A stretch of DNA of 64,000 nt from NCBI GenBank assembly GCA_049969935.1, contig JBMFNX010000002.1:39239-103238 (forward strand), in the 5' to 3' direction. This document shows positions 16,934 to 24,652 of the stretch, one piece after another. Each line of letters begins with the position of its first letter. Positions within the stretch are counted from its first letter, which is position 1. The notes beneath the pieces are model-generated. The model was not told the DNA's origin. It saw nothing but the letters and a program-made list of their open reading frames with translations, and made no database searches. The position numbers and the translations under genes were made by a program. The stretch is from JACIWG01 sp049969935 (GTDB taxonomy: Archaea > Thermoproteota > Nitrososphaeria > JACIWG01).

Positions 16934-17302
16934 TTAACTTTCTTTAAGTGCTTCAGGTTGACCTGAAAGTGCACTACTTATTTTACTCTGAAGTTCTGTA
17001 AGAGATTGCTTGAGCTTTTCCTCTTGCTTTGCCAAAATTGAAATTCTGGTTTTATTTAATTCAAGCTTTTCTTCTAATTCTTTTACAAGTTCATCTTTGT
17101 TAACCTTTATTAAAATTTGGCCAGAGAACTTATAAATGGCATCTTCTGGTGAAGTCTTCTTTAATTCATCCAATGCTCGTTCTATTTCTGAATTTTCTAG
17201 ATCAATCTGCCTTTTCTGTATTTGAACAGCCTGAAGATTTCTTTGCATTTCTTCAAATCTTGCCAAACGTTCTCTAAGCCATGCGGGAACCTCTTCACTC
17301 AT
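16934..17302 (-). CDS. pfdB: Prefoldin beta subunit
   Basis: A 122-residue protein with two long coiled-coil helices flanking a short beta hairpin (DAIYKFSGQILIKVNKDELVK), the layout of prefoldin beta. Prefoldin captures unfolded proteins for the thermosome. I place the start at ATG 17302, because a GGTGA Shine-Dalgarno precedes it by 5 nt and the GTG at 17311 lies inside that site. The gene is the distal member of the exosome superoperon, after eL43. Confidence 0.9.
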   Translation of the reverse strand: MSEEVPAWLRERLARFEEMQRNLQAVQIQKRQIDLENSEIERALDELKKTSPEDAIYKFSGQILIKVNKDELVKELEEKLELNKTRISILAKQEEKLKQSLTELQSKISSALSGQPEALKES

Positions 17303-17316
17303 AAAGTTCACCTAAA

Positions 17317-17526
17317 TTATACATCAAATGCACCACCGGCCACCCTATAATTGCATTTTTTGCAATACCATATTCCTACAGCCTTTCTCTTAAACCTTTT
17401 TGAACCACAAGATGGACAAATCCTTTTTTGCCTTAATTGGACTAACACTTTTGATGCACGTTTCCTCACCGTAGCACCATATCTTGCACCCAAACCTTTT
17501 GTCATATTGATTTCAGACTTAGGCAT
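17317..17526 (-). CDS. rpl37ae: Large-subunit ribosomal protein eL43 (L37Ae)
   Basis: A 69-residue protein with the zinc ribbon CPSCG...CKKCN (four Cys) and the opening GLGARYGATVRKR, characteristic of eL43. The ATG lies within the last codons of rrp42 (8-base overlap). It is preceded by GGTGA at 6 nt, showing translational coupling to the exosome operon. This neighbourhood (rrp42-eL43-prefoldin) is conserved in archaea. Confidence 0.95.
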   Translation of the reverse strand: MPKSEINMTKGLGARYGATVRKRASKVLVQLRQKRICPSCGSKRFKRKAVGIWYCKKCNYRVAGGAFDV

Positions 17527-18334
17527 TTTCTATCACCTTTTTTACTAAGGATCTTAATTCCTCAGCCTTAGCCTTAGAAATTTCCACTATTTTAAATAAT
17601 TGTTCCTTAGATATTCCGGTAGAACCGCCTTTTTGCCCCGCACATAGGAAGCCTTCATCATTAAAGGTTAAAGTTAATCTCGAATCTTGCACAGAATCCT
17701 CTTCTTCAGTAGGATCAACAAGTATAGCATCCCCTATAATTATAGAAGTAATTGATATTGGAATACAGCGTGTTGGCAATCTACATTTTTGAACCTCAAA
17801 ACTTCCATCTTCTTTTGCAATTTTTTTATCAAAGGTTGTTGTTAAGAGGGCGGAGACAGCTGCTAAAAATGCGGCATCAAATATATTACCGTCCATGTTT
17901 AATATGCTTATGTCTACGAAGACACAATAAACTAGTTTTCCTGGTTCTATCACCAGCGATTTAAGATCAATCATCTGCGATTCCCTTATCCCACGGTCAA
18001 CAACTCTTGAAACTTCGATTGCATCTTCATCTGGTGGGCCAGGCTCAATTAATGCTGAGGAAAAGGGAAGAAATTCTGCATTTACAACTAGAAGGCCTTG
18101 ATCCGGTGTATCCGGGAAAGGTGTACCTGTCTCAATTTTTACACCAGCAACTACCTTTGTATTTCCTACAGAGACTTCAGCGGACCCATTTGACTTTTGT
18201 ATTATGCCAACTTTTATATTTATGGGACGAAAATCTGTAAGGGAACGCCCATCTAAACGCTTTTCTTTTGCCAGCAATTCTATCATTTGCATTTTCCTTA
18301 AATTTTCTATGATGGGAGACTTTTTAATCGACAT
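17519..18334 (-). CDS. rrp42: Exosome complex subunit Rrp42 (RNase PH fold, inactive partner)
   Basis: Rrp42 forms the hexameric ring of the archaeal exosome together with Rrp41. It is a 271-residue RNase PH-like protein with KRLDGRSLTDFRPINI at the N-terminus and the pattern VGNTKVVAGVKIETGTPFPDTPDQG. It lacks the catalytic residues of Rrp41. Its start codon shares one base with the rrp41 stop (TAATG). Confidence 0.95.
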   Translation of the reverse strand: MSIKKSPIIENLRKMQMIELLAKEKRLDGRSLTDFRPINIKVGIIQKSNGSAEVSVGNTKVVAGVKIETGTPFPDTPDQGLLVVNAEFLPFSSALIEPGPPDEDAIEVSRVVDRGIRESQMIDLKSLVIEPGKLVYCVFVDISILNMDGNIFDAAFLAAVSALLTTTFDKKIAKEDGSFEVQKCRLPTRCIPISITSIIIGDAILVDPTEEEDSVQDSRLTLTFNDEGFLCAGQKGGSTGISKEQLFKIVEISKAKAEELRSLVKKVIENA

Positions 18335-19053
18335 TACCTTTCCTCCACCGTTCCAAAATATTTTTCAATAAGAGCCTTCTTAAGTATTTCATATACCCTT
18401 TTATTTCCCAATATGGCCAAATCAATTGCCTTTTTAAATTCTTCTTCAGTAAATATTCCGTCAAATTGTAGAAGAACAATCTTGTCAAGATTTGGCATGT
18501 AGGCTACTGGCATATCACCTTCACCTTCTTTATCTTCATAATCACTTAAATCTAATACTATTTGGCCATCAATTTTTCCAACAGCACATCCTACTATAAG
18601 ATCACGCATAGATATTCCACTGTCAGCAAGTGCAGCAGATACAGCTGTGATGCTAGCACACCTAGAACCGCCATCAGATTGAAGAACTTCAACATAAACA
18701 TCAATTATTGACCGAGGATATTCTTCCAAAAAGATAGCACTTTCCATTGCTCTCCTTAACACGAGAGAAATTTCTATTTCTCGTCTTGTAGGTTGAGGGG
18801 GCTTTCTTTCCTCTGTAGAAAAGGGAGCCATATGATATCGGCACCTGACAATAGCTCGATCTGGTAGAGCGATATGCTTTGGATGAGCTTCTCGTGGACC
18901 ATAGACGGCTGCGATAATCTTATTTTTACCAAATTCTATATAGGCTGAACCATCAGCATTTTTTATTACCCCCACTTCAATTCTTATAGGCCTTAACTCA
19001 TCCCATCTTCTTCCATCAAGTCTTATACCATTTTCATCAATCAACTTCCCCAC
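18334..19053 (-). CDS. rrp41: Exosome complex exonuclease Rrp41 (catalytic RNase PH subunit)
   Basis: The catalytic phosphorolytic 3'-5' exonuclease of the exosome. Visible motifs are GIRLDGRRWDELRPI, YGPREAHPKH (phosphate and RNA binding), and the catalytic-site segment DLSDYEDKEGEGDMPVAYMP. I prefer the GTG at 19053 over that at 19062. A GGTGA sits 5 nt before 19053, while the first GTG is almost inside the Shine-Dalgarno region. The product is then 239 residues. Confidence 0.95.
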   Translation of the reverse strand: MGKLIDENGIRLDGRRWDELRPIRIEVGVIKNADGSAYIEFGKNKIIAAVYGPREAHPKHIALPDRAIVRCRYHMAPFSTEERKPPQPTRREIEISLVLRRAMESAIFLEEYPRSIIDVYVEVLQSDGGSRCASITAVSAALADSGISMRDLIVGCAVGKIDGQIVLDLSDYEDKEGEGDMPVAYMPNLDKIVLLQFDGIFTEEEFKKAIDLAILGNKRVYEILKKALIEKYFGTVEER

Positions 19054-19058
19054 TTTAT

Positions 19059-19739
19059 TCACCCCTCTTTTGTTAACAGTTCATTGATCATATTCGTTAA
19101 CGAAGGCACGTGAGCTTTTTCCTCTATTAAACGGATAGCTCTAGCAGCCAGCACTATTCCTTCAGAAGGGCCTTGAACAACAATGATCCCATTTTGGCCT
19201 ATAATAAGTTTTGTTTTTGTCTTTGTCTCTATAATCTTGGCCATAGAACCTTTTTTCCCAATTAATCTTGGGATCTTTGAAGGCGAAAGTTTTATGGGCT
19301 CACCATGAACTATCTTCCCCAACCCATGTTCTCTTATAGTTAATACTGGATCCTTTGTCCGGTCGCATGCAATTATTTTAGCGGCAAGCACATCTCCAAC
19401 TTTAAATTGTGATGTAAGAGAATGAGTCTGTGAAGAAAATTCTCTGCCAAAAACATCTTGTGCTGGAAGATGGGCAGTATAAATAGAATTTATGTCAACA
19501 TCCCAAGAAAAGGCATCAAAATCTATGATCTTGCCTATTACAAAATCATTGACCCTTGGAATATATGGGCCGGCGAGGGGGATCAACTTAACATCCTTAC
19601 CGTCAATTTCAACCAAACCGACTTTTAAAGAGAAAAGTTTGTTTCCTAATTTATAGGTATTAGGAGGAGCTGTACCAGTGTATGAATCATGGAGCAGGTC
19701 ACCAGGCAATACTCTTGTTCTAACTAAGACCATAAACAT
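19059..19739 (-). CDS. rrp4: Exosome RNA-binding cap subunit Rrp4
   Basis: Rrp4 caps the exosome ring and binds RNA. The order is an N-terminal domain (RTRVLPGDLL), an S1 domain (VGDVLAAKIIACDR region) and a C-terminal KH domain (PSKIPRLIGKKGSMAKII). The 226-residue length is normal. It lies between sbds and rrp41 in the superoperon, overlapping the start region of rrp41 slightly. Confidence 0.95.
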   Translation of the reverse strand: MFMVLVRTRVLPGDLLHDSYTGTAPPNTYKLGNKLFSLKVGLVEIDGKDVKLIPLAGPYIPRVNDFVIGKIIDFDAFSWDVDINSIYTAHLPAQDVFGREFSSQTHSLTSQFKVGDVLAAKIIACDRTKDPVLTIREHGLGKIVHGEPIKLSPSKIPRLIGKKGSMAKIIETKTKTKLIIGQNGIIVVQGPSEGIVLAARAIRLIEEKAHVPSLTNMINELLTKEG

Positions 19740-19740
19740 T

Positions 19741-20436
19741 TCACTTCCTTGAAACTATTGAAATTTCTGCTTCACCTTTTGTTAACGAGGCAACCTTTTC
19801 AACCAAAGATGGATGTAAACCAGCCGGAATCTCAATTTCTACCGTATAGCTTCCATCTGAAAGCCATTGTTCTTTTAAAAATTTACCGAATGATTTAAGC
19901 AATCCAATTGACTTTGAAGAATATTTTGAGGGAATCTTTACTTTGAGTACTAGATTCTGAGATTTGAGTGGGAGTATAGGACGTATGGCTTCAACTACTG
20001 TTTGCAATTGTTCTTCAGGAGACTTAAATGGATCTATTGAAACATGAGCTTCTTCTAAAGCTTGTTCGTATCTGGTTGGAGGGTGAGGAGTATTCGTTCT
20101 AGGGTCGACAAAATTTTTTGATAAAATTGATATAATAGCCTTTTTCTTCTCATCTATAAGTTTTCTCCTCTGTTCTAGTGTTAACTGTAATTCACCTTTT
20201 TTTAATATAATTTCTGCAACCTTATAAAAGTCTTTTGTATGAAAAATTTTTTGAAGCTTCTCTTCAGACACACGCATGCCTTTAGCTGCATCTGAAAAAA
20301 CTTCTTCTATGCCTATAACTTGTGAAAGTTCTATAGGTTTGCCCATTTTATAATTTAATGCTTGATCCGGGCGAACTAGAAGTTCAAAACGCTCTCCATC
20401 AATTGTCAACCGAACACATGTAAATTTACTACTCAT
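19741..20436 (-). CDS. sbds: Ribosome maturation protein SDO1/SBDS
   Basis: A 231-residue SBDS family protein. The N-terminal FYSH domain contains RLTIDGERFELLVRPDQAL and MRVSEEKLQKIF. The middle helical domain has QLTLEQRRKLIDEKKKAII and DPRTNTPHPPTRYEQALEE, which is diagnostic. The C-terminal ferredoxin-like domain closes the protein. In eukaryotes the homologue releases eIF6 from 60S subunits with an EF-2-like GTPase; the archaeal role is inferred to be similar. Position between psmA and rrp4 is conserved. Confidence 0.95.
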   Translation of the reverse strand: MSSKFTCVRLTIDGERFELLVRPDQALNYKMGKPIELSQVIGIEEVFSDAAKGMRVSEEKLQKIFHTKDFYKVAEIILKKGELQLTLEQRRKLIDEKKKAIISILSKNFVDPRTNTPHPPTRYEQALEEAHVSIDPFKSPEEQLQTVVEAIRPILPLKSQNLVLKVKIPSKYSSKSIGLLKSFGKFLKEQWLSDGSYTVEIEIPAGLHPSLVEKVASLTKGEAEISIVSRK

Positions 20437-20448
20437 GAACTTTCCCTT

Positions 20449-21177
20449 CTATTGAGTAAACTTTTCTTTCGCTAGTTCTGCAAATTTTGATATTTCATTT
20501 TCTGTATATCGTCTGAGTTTCCTTGTTTTAGTATCCACGACAGCCATTCTTATATGCCCAATGCCAACTTTATCTTCGCTAACTAAATATACAGATTTAA
20601 CACCAAGTACGCATAGTTCATCAACTTTCATTGACGGATTAAAGTTATTTTCTAAAAATTGTGTAACTTGCTCTGAACCAGCTCCTATAGATACTGCTTC
20701 ATACTGTAGGTAGCTTCCACTTGGATCAACCAAAAATACAGAGGGACCCTTTTTGTCGACTCCTGCAATTATAAGGGAAACACCAAATGGACGGACACCT
20801 GCATATTGTGTAAATTCTTGTGTGAGGTCACCTAAATATTTTGCTACCGATTCTACGTCAACATCCTCATCGTAGAGCAGTCGATTGGTCTGCGAAAAGA
20901 TTCTCGCACGATCCACTAAAACTCTTGCGTCAGGAACATAACCTGCTGCAGCAGCACCAATGTGGTCATCAATCTGGAAAATTTTTTGTGATAAATTGGG
21001 GGATTGAAGCTTACGAATTCTTTCTTCAACAACTAACACTACACCATCGACACCCTTCAAACCCAATGCTATTGTACCCCTCCTCACAGTCTCTAATGCA
21101 TACTCTACTTGATACAATCTTCCATCAGGTGAGAAGATTGTTAACGCCCTATCATATCCAGCTGATGGTCCGAAAAT
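20449..21177 (-). CDS. psmA: Proteasome alpha subunit, with an apparent ATT start codon
   Basis: Forms the outer rings of the 20S proteasome. The conserved N-terminal segment GYDRALTIFSPDGRLYQVEYA is fully encoded, but no ATG, GTG or TTG precedes it in frame: a TGA stop lies just upstream. The only plausible start giving the usual short leader is ATT at 21177-21175 (reading MFGPSAGYDRA), which sits exactly 6 nt after a perfect GGTGA. The TTG at 21117 would delete the gate-forming N-terminus. The product is 242 residues, normal for the family. First gene of the exosome superoperon. Confidence 0.93.
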   Translation of the reverse strand: MFGPSAGYDRALTIFSPDGRLYQVEYALETVRRGTIALGLKGVDGVVLVVEERIRKLQSPNLSQKIFQIDDHIGAAAAGYVPDARVLVDRARIFSQTNRLLYDEDVDVESVAKYLGDLTQEFTQYAGVRPFGVSLIIAGVDKKGPSVFLVDPSGSYLQYEAVSIGAGSEQVTQFLENNFNPSMKVDELCVLGVKSVYLVSEDKVGIGHIRMAVVDTKTRKLRRYTENEISKFAELAKEKFTQ

Positions 21178-21255
21178 ATCCCTTCACCTCTTTCTTTCCA
21201 AATAGTAGTCATTATGGCTACGTTTAAACCTTTTTATTTTTTTCTATTAAATTAG

Positions 21256-21324
21256 AAGGTCAGTGTTATCGGTTCTTCAAGGCTTATTAGCTCAGACTGG
21301 GACGGCGTACACTTCATCCCCAAG
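21256..21324 (-). ncRNA. Candidate box C/D sRNA
   Basis: On the minus strand a box C-like GGATGAAG (21319-21312) is followed 16 nt later by CTGA (21295-21292) and, 28 nt after that, by a second CTGA (21263-21260); a C'-like TTGAAGA lies between them. Short GG/CC complementarity flanks the outer boxes, and TTTAAAAAAG about 25 nt upstream could be its promoter. The segment is clearly higher in G+C than surrounding intergenic DNA. No target was identified. Confidence 0.42.
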
Positions 21325-21357
21325 AGAGCTATTTTGGCAGTCTTTTTTAAACTTTTC

Positions 21358-21804
21358 TCACTCTTGCTCGAGTTCCATTATAAAATTTTTATAGAAATTT
21401 TTTACATTCTTAACATTCTTATTCTTGGGCGAAAGTTTAAAATGAATGACATTTGAACCATCTAGCTTAAAAAAATTCTTAAAAAGACCTGATTTCTCCA
21501 CCCTCAAATAAAGATTTTTGTGCTCGTCTATCCTTTTTTCTATACTTTCTAGAAGAAGATTTTTATCAACTGGATCGAGATTCTTAAAAATCAATCTTAA
21601 AACATGCTTTGCAGGCGAACCCTTTAAGTATATCGTATACTTTATTATAGGATTACCATAATGACCTTCAAACACATTCTCCTTAAAGGTTTCAGAGGAC
21701 AAATTAAAAATGAGTTTAATTTTATCAAACAATTTCTGCTTATCTTCAGTTGCATGAACAAAAAACGACATTTCTACATTTATTTGAAACGATCCTTTTA
21801 TCAT
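21358..21804 (-). CDS. RNA-binding protein of the COG1325 type (predicted exosome-associated)
   Basis: A 148-residue protein with an alternation of beta strands and helices: INVEMSFFVHATEDKQKLFDKI, then FEGHYGNPIIKYTIYLKG and a C-terminal IHFKLSPKNK. These match the archaeal RNA-binding family PF01877/COG1325, proposed from gene neighbourhoods to work with the exosome or RNase P. The start is ATG 21804, preceded by GGTGA at exactly 6 nt. It lies upstream of the superoperon, separated by the candidate sRNA. Confidence 0.65.
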   Translation of the reverse strand: MIKGSFQINVEMSFFVHATEDKQKLFDKIKLIFNLSSETFKENVFEGHYGNPIIKYTIYLKGSPAKHVLRLIFKNLDPVDKNLLLESIEKRIDEHKNLYLRVEKSGLFKNFFKLDGSNVIHFKLSPKNKNVKNVKNFYKNFIMELEQE

Positions 21805-21859
21805 CAACTTTCACCCATAAATAAAACATAAATAAAGTTTAACATCGTAGTGGGGAAAG

Positions 21860-22858
21860 ATGAACAAAAATAATTTATTATGTTTAGGAATAGAGTCTAC
21901 AGCACATACTTTCTCTATTGCTATTTTAACTGAAGATAGAATATTATCTAATGTGAAGGAAGTTTATGTGCCTCCTCCTGGAGAGGGCATCCACCCATAT
22001 GAGGCAGCTCAACATCACATGAGGAGGGCTAAAAAGGTTTTGGATACCGCTATAAGTAAAAGTGGAGTTTGCATGAAGGATGTAGATGTTATTGCGTTTT
22101 CAGCTGGACCTGGATTAGGGCCGTGCCTTAAAGTTGGAGCTGTTATTGCTCGAACATTAGCTGCATATTATAATAAACCTTTAACTGCTGTAAATCATGC
22201 TATAGGACACATAGAACTGGCAAACTTTTTTGCGAAAACAGTGGACCCGGTGGTTGTTCTAGTTTCAGGTGGGCACACACTTGTTTCTTCATATTTAATG
22301 AAAAGATGGAGAATTTTTGGGGAGACATTGGATATAACTTTGGGACAACTTTTTGATCAATTGGGTAGAGAATTAGGATTTGGTTCGCCAGCGGGTAGAT
22401 ATATTGAGGAATTAGCAAGTAGGGGCAGAAGATACATAGAAATGCCGTATAGTGTAAAAGGTAATAATGTTTCTTTTTCTGGTCTTTTAACTTATGCTAA
22501 AAACCTGATTAAAAAGGGCTATAGTAAAGAAGATGTTTGTTATTCTGTTCAGGAAACCGCTTTCGCTATGCTAACTGAAGTTACAGAGAGACTGTTAGCT
22601 TTTTCAGAAAAGAAGGAAATTATTTTGACTGGTGGAGTGGCAGCCAATAGTAGGCTACAGGAGATGATTAAAAGCCTTTGTAGAGTTCATAATGTTGCAT
22701 TCCATGTTATTCCAAGCGAATTTAGTGGCGACTGTGGTGCACAAATAGCGCTAGTTGGACTATTACAATATAAGTCTAATAATATTATAGATGTAGAGGA
22801 GAGTTTTGTTAAACAGTCTTGGAGAATAGATGAGGTGGACATAACATGGAGAGATTAA
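21860..22858 (+). CDS. kae1: KEOPS complex subunit Kae1 (t6A synthesis)
   Basis: Kae1/TsaD transfers threonylcarbamoyl from TC-AMP to A37 of ANN-decoding tRNAs. The ASKHA-fold signatures are present: GIESTAHTFSIAI at residue 10, the iron-binding VNHAIGHIEL (His113, His117), VSGGHT and TGGVAANSRL. The 332 residues are a stand-alone Kae1; in many archaea it is fused to Bud32. Here bud32 follows, overlapping by 13 bases. The Pcc1 subunit lies at 26.05 kb; Cgi121 was not seen. Confidence 0.96.
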   Translation: MNKNNLLCLGIESTAHTFSIAILTEDRILSNVKEVYVPPPGEGIHPYEAAQHHMRRAKKVLDTAISKSGVCMKDVDVIAFSAGPGLGPCLKVGAVIARTLAAYYNKPLTAVNHAIGHIELANFFAKTVDPVVVLVSGGHTLVSSYLMKRWRIFGETLDITLGQLFDQLGRELGFGSPAGRYIEELASRGRRYIEMPYSVKGNNVSFSGLLTYAKNLIKKGYSKEDVCYSVQETAFAMLTEVTERLLAFSEKKEIILTGGVAANSRLQEMIKSLCRVHNVAFHVIPSEFSGDCGAQIALVGLLQYKSNNIIDVEESFVKQSWRIDEVDITWRD

Positions 22859-23478
22859 TTAAGGTGGGTGCAGAAGCGAACATATTCATTTCTAAATGGC
22901 ATGGGATTGAAGTTATTAGAAAGGTTAGAAGAAGTAAACCATATTGGAGAAAAGAATTAGATCTTAAAATAAGAAAGATTAGAACAATAAGGGAGACATA
23001 TTATATAAATTTGGTGAAAAAATTCGGTGTTTTAACGCCTGTGATTTACTTTTCAGACCCATTTAGGGGGGAAATCATAATGGAGTATGTTAAGGGCGAT
23101 AGATTAAAAGATGTTATAGAAGATGATAGCATTAGAGAGGGAAAAATTCTTTATGAAGTTGGTAGGGAATTGGGTATAATGCATTCTCATAATATAATAC
23201 ATGGTGATCCGACAACTTCAAATTTTATTATTAAGGAAGATGATAGCATGGTATATATTATAGATTTTGGTTTGACCTTTTACTCTCAAAGAGTTGAGGA
23301 TAAAGCAGTTGACATCCATCTTTTTAAACAGGTGATAAAAAGTGCTCATCCAAAATATTTTGAACAAATATTTGAAAGGGTTATTTCTGGATATTCTAGA
23401 ACATACAACATGGCCACCAAGATATTAGAGAATGTGAAAGAAATAGAGAGGAGGGGGAGATATGCTACACTCGAATAA
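22846..23478 (+). CDS. bud32: KEOPS-associated kinase/ATPase Bud32
   Basis: A 210-residue small atypical kinase. It shows IGAEANIF-type glycine loop (VGAEANIF), catalytic HGDPTTSNF (Asp121) and the metal-binding DFG at about residue 140. Bud32 activates KEOPS through ATP hydrolysis. A GGTGG Shine-Dalgarno precedes the ATG by 7 nt. The gene overlaps kae1 upstream and the diphosphatase gene downstream, so all three are coupled. Confidence 0.94.
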   Translation: MERLIKVGAEANIFISKWHGIEVIRKVRRSKPYWRKELDLKIRKIRTIRETYYINLVKKFGVLTPVIYFSDPFRGEIIMEYVKGDRLKDVIEDDSIREGKILYEVGRELGIMHSHNIIHGDPTTSNFIIKEDDSMVYIIDFGLTFYSQRVEDKAVDIHLFKQVIKSAHPKYFEQIFERVISGYSRTYNMATKILENVKEIERRGRYATLE

Positions 23479-24052
23479 TAAGATTTTTTTTGCAACAAAC
23501 AACATTAACAAGATCCGAGAGGCACAAGGTGTACTATCAAATTTTGGAATAGTAATTGAAAAGATAAATGTAAGAAAAGTTGAAATACAGTCAGACGTTT
23601 TAGAAGAAATTGTATTATATGCACTAAAAAAAGTTAATAAAAGAATAATCCCGATTATTATTGAAGATTCAGGGTTGTTTATAGAAAAACTTAATGGATT
23701 TCCGGGACCTTATTCATCATATGCATATAGGAAAATTGGATGTGATGGAATATTAAAACTGCTTGAGGGAGAAAAAGAAAGAGGGGCAAAATTCGTGTCA
23801 ATTGTGGGATTTAAAAAAGGTAAATTAATAAAAATATTTAAGGGAGAAATAGTTGGAAAAATAGCATATAAGAAAATGGGAAGACATGGATTCGGATTTG
23901 ATCCAATATTTATACCAGAAAATAACGAAAAAACATTTGCCGAAATGGATTTAGAAGAAAAAAATTTATGGTCTCATAGGGGAAGGGCTTTTAAAGCACT
24001 AGGAGAATGGTTACAAAGTTCTATTAAAACTTCTGACCACCATTATGTTTAG
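23462..24052 (+). CDS. rdgB: XTP/dITP diphosphatase (RdgB/HAM1)
   Basis: Hydrolyses non-canonical purine triphosphates such as XTP and dITP to the monophosphate, cleansing the nucleotide pool. Motifs are FATNNINKIREAQ at the N-terminus, EDSGLFI and GFGFDPIFIP, ending with SHRGRAFKAL. The length of 196 is normal. It overlaps bud32 by 17 bases; this pairing is recurrent in archaea. Confidence 0.94.
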   Translation: MLHSNNKIFFATNNINKIREAQGVLSNFGIVIEKINVRKVEIQSDVLEEIVLYALKKVNKRIIPIIIEDSGLFIEKLNGFPGPYSSYAYRKIGCDGILKLLEGEKERGAKFVSIVGFKKGKLIKIFKGEIVGKIAYKKMGRHGFGFDPIFIPENNEKTFAEMDLEEKNLWSHRGRAFKALGEWLQSSIKTSDHHYV

Positions 24053-24160
24053 ATGATAAACATATAACTACTTAAATCAAAAGGAGTTAAAATATAAATA
24101 AATTAACGTTAAAAATTTAAACCACAAATTTTCATGAACAATTTCAAAAGTATAAAAATG

Positions 24161-24170
24161 TATTTAAATA
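24161..24170 (+). promoter_or_regulatory. TATA box of the uS15-GAN-Pcc1-SerRS-eS1 operon
   Basis: TATTTAAATA lies 24-33 nt before ATG 24194, the expected spacing for an almost leaderless transcript. The rest of the 24053-24187 interval is AT-rich with no further feature recognised. Confidence 0.5.
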
Positions 24171-24193
24171 TACCTAAATAAGAGTGCTTGAAC

Positions 24194-24643
24194 ATGACTA
24201 GACAATATTGTCATAAGGATGGTAAATCGCATTCAACTAGACCCATTTATAGGCTTAGTCCACCTTGGGTAACATACACCCCAGAAGAAGTAACATCACT
24301 GATAATTAAAATGGCTAATGAAGGATTAACACCAAGCCAAATAGGGGTACAACTTAGAGATGGATATGGGATTCCACTACAAAAACAAATAACTGGAAAA
24401 AGCATATGCGAAATATTAAGAGAACATAATATGATGCCACAAATTCCTTACGATTTAGAGAACCTTATTAGAAAAGCAGAAAACTTACAACGACATTTAA
24501 AAAAGCACAAGAAAGATGGAAAAAATGTGAGAGCACTAGAGCTGGTGGAAGCAAGAATCCATAGACTTTCAAAGTATTATAAAAGAAATGGTTTACTTGA
24601 CAAAAGCTGGAAATATAAACCACAAGTTGCACAATTGGAATAG
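24194..24643 (+). CDS. rps15: Small-subunit ribosomal protein uS15
   Basis: A 149-residue archaeal/eukaryotic-type uS15 with the extended N-terminus (HKDGKSHSTRPIYR...PPWV) and the rRNA-binding helices around LQRHLKKHKKDGKN and RIHRLSKYYKRNGLL. The start is ATG 24194; a TTG two codons upstream is less likely. It heads an operon with GAN, pcc1, serS2 and eS1, of which the S15-GAN-Pcc1-eS1 arrangement is conserved in archaea. Confidence 0.95.
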   Translation: MTRQYCHKDGKSHSTRPIYRLSPPWVTYTPEEVTSLIIKMANEGLTPSQIGVQLRDGYGIPLQKQITGKSICEILREHNMMPQIPYDLENLIRKAENLQRHLKKHKKDGKNVRALELVEARIHRLSKYYKRNGLLDKSWKYKPQVAQLE

Positions 24644-24652
24644 GATTAAAAA

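Noticed and set aside
20449..21117. Proteasome alpha starting at the TTG at 21117
   Set aside because: This would delete the conserved GYDRALTIFSPDGR segment that is encoded upstream; an ATT start with GGTGA at 6 nt explains the data better.
21264..21325. A half tRNA or split tRNA gene on the plus strand near 21280
   Set aside because: A stretch looks like a D-arm (AGCTCAGACTGGGA), but no consistent D-stem, anticodon stem or T-arm follows; the C/D reading on the other strand fits better.
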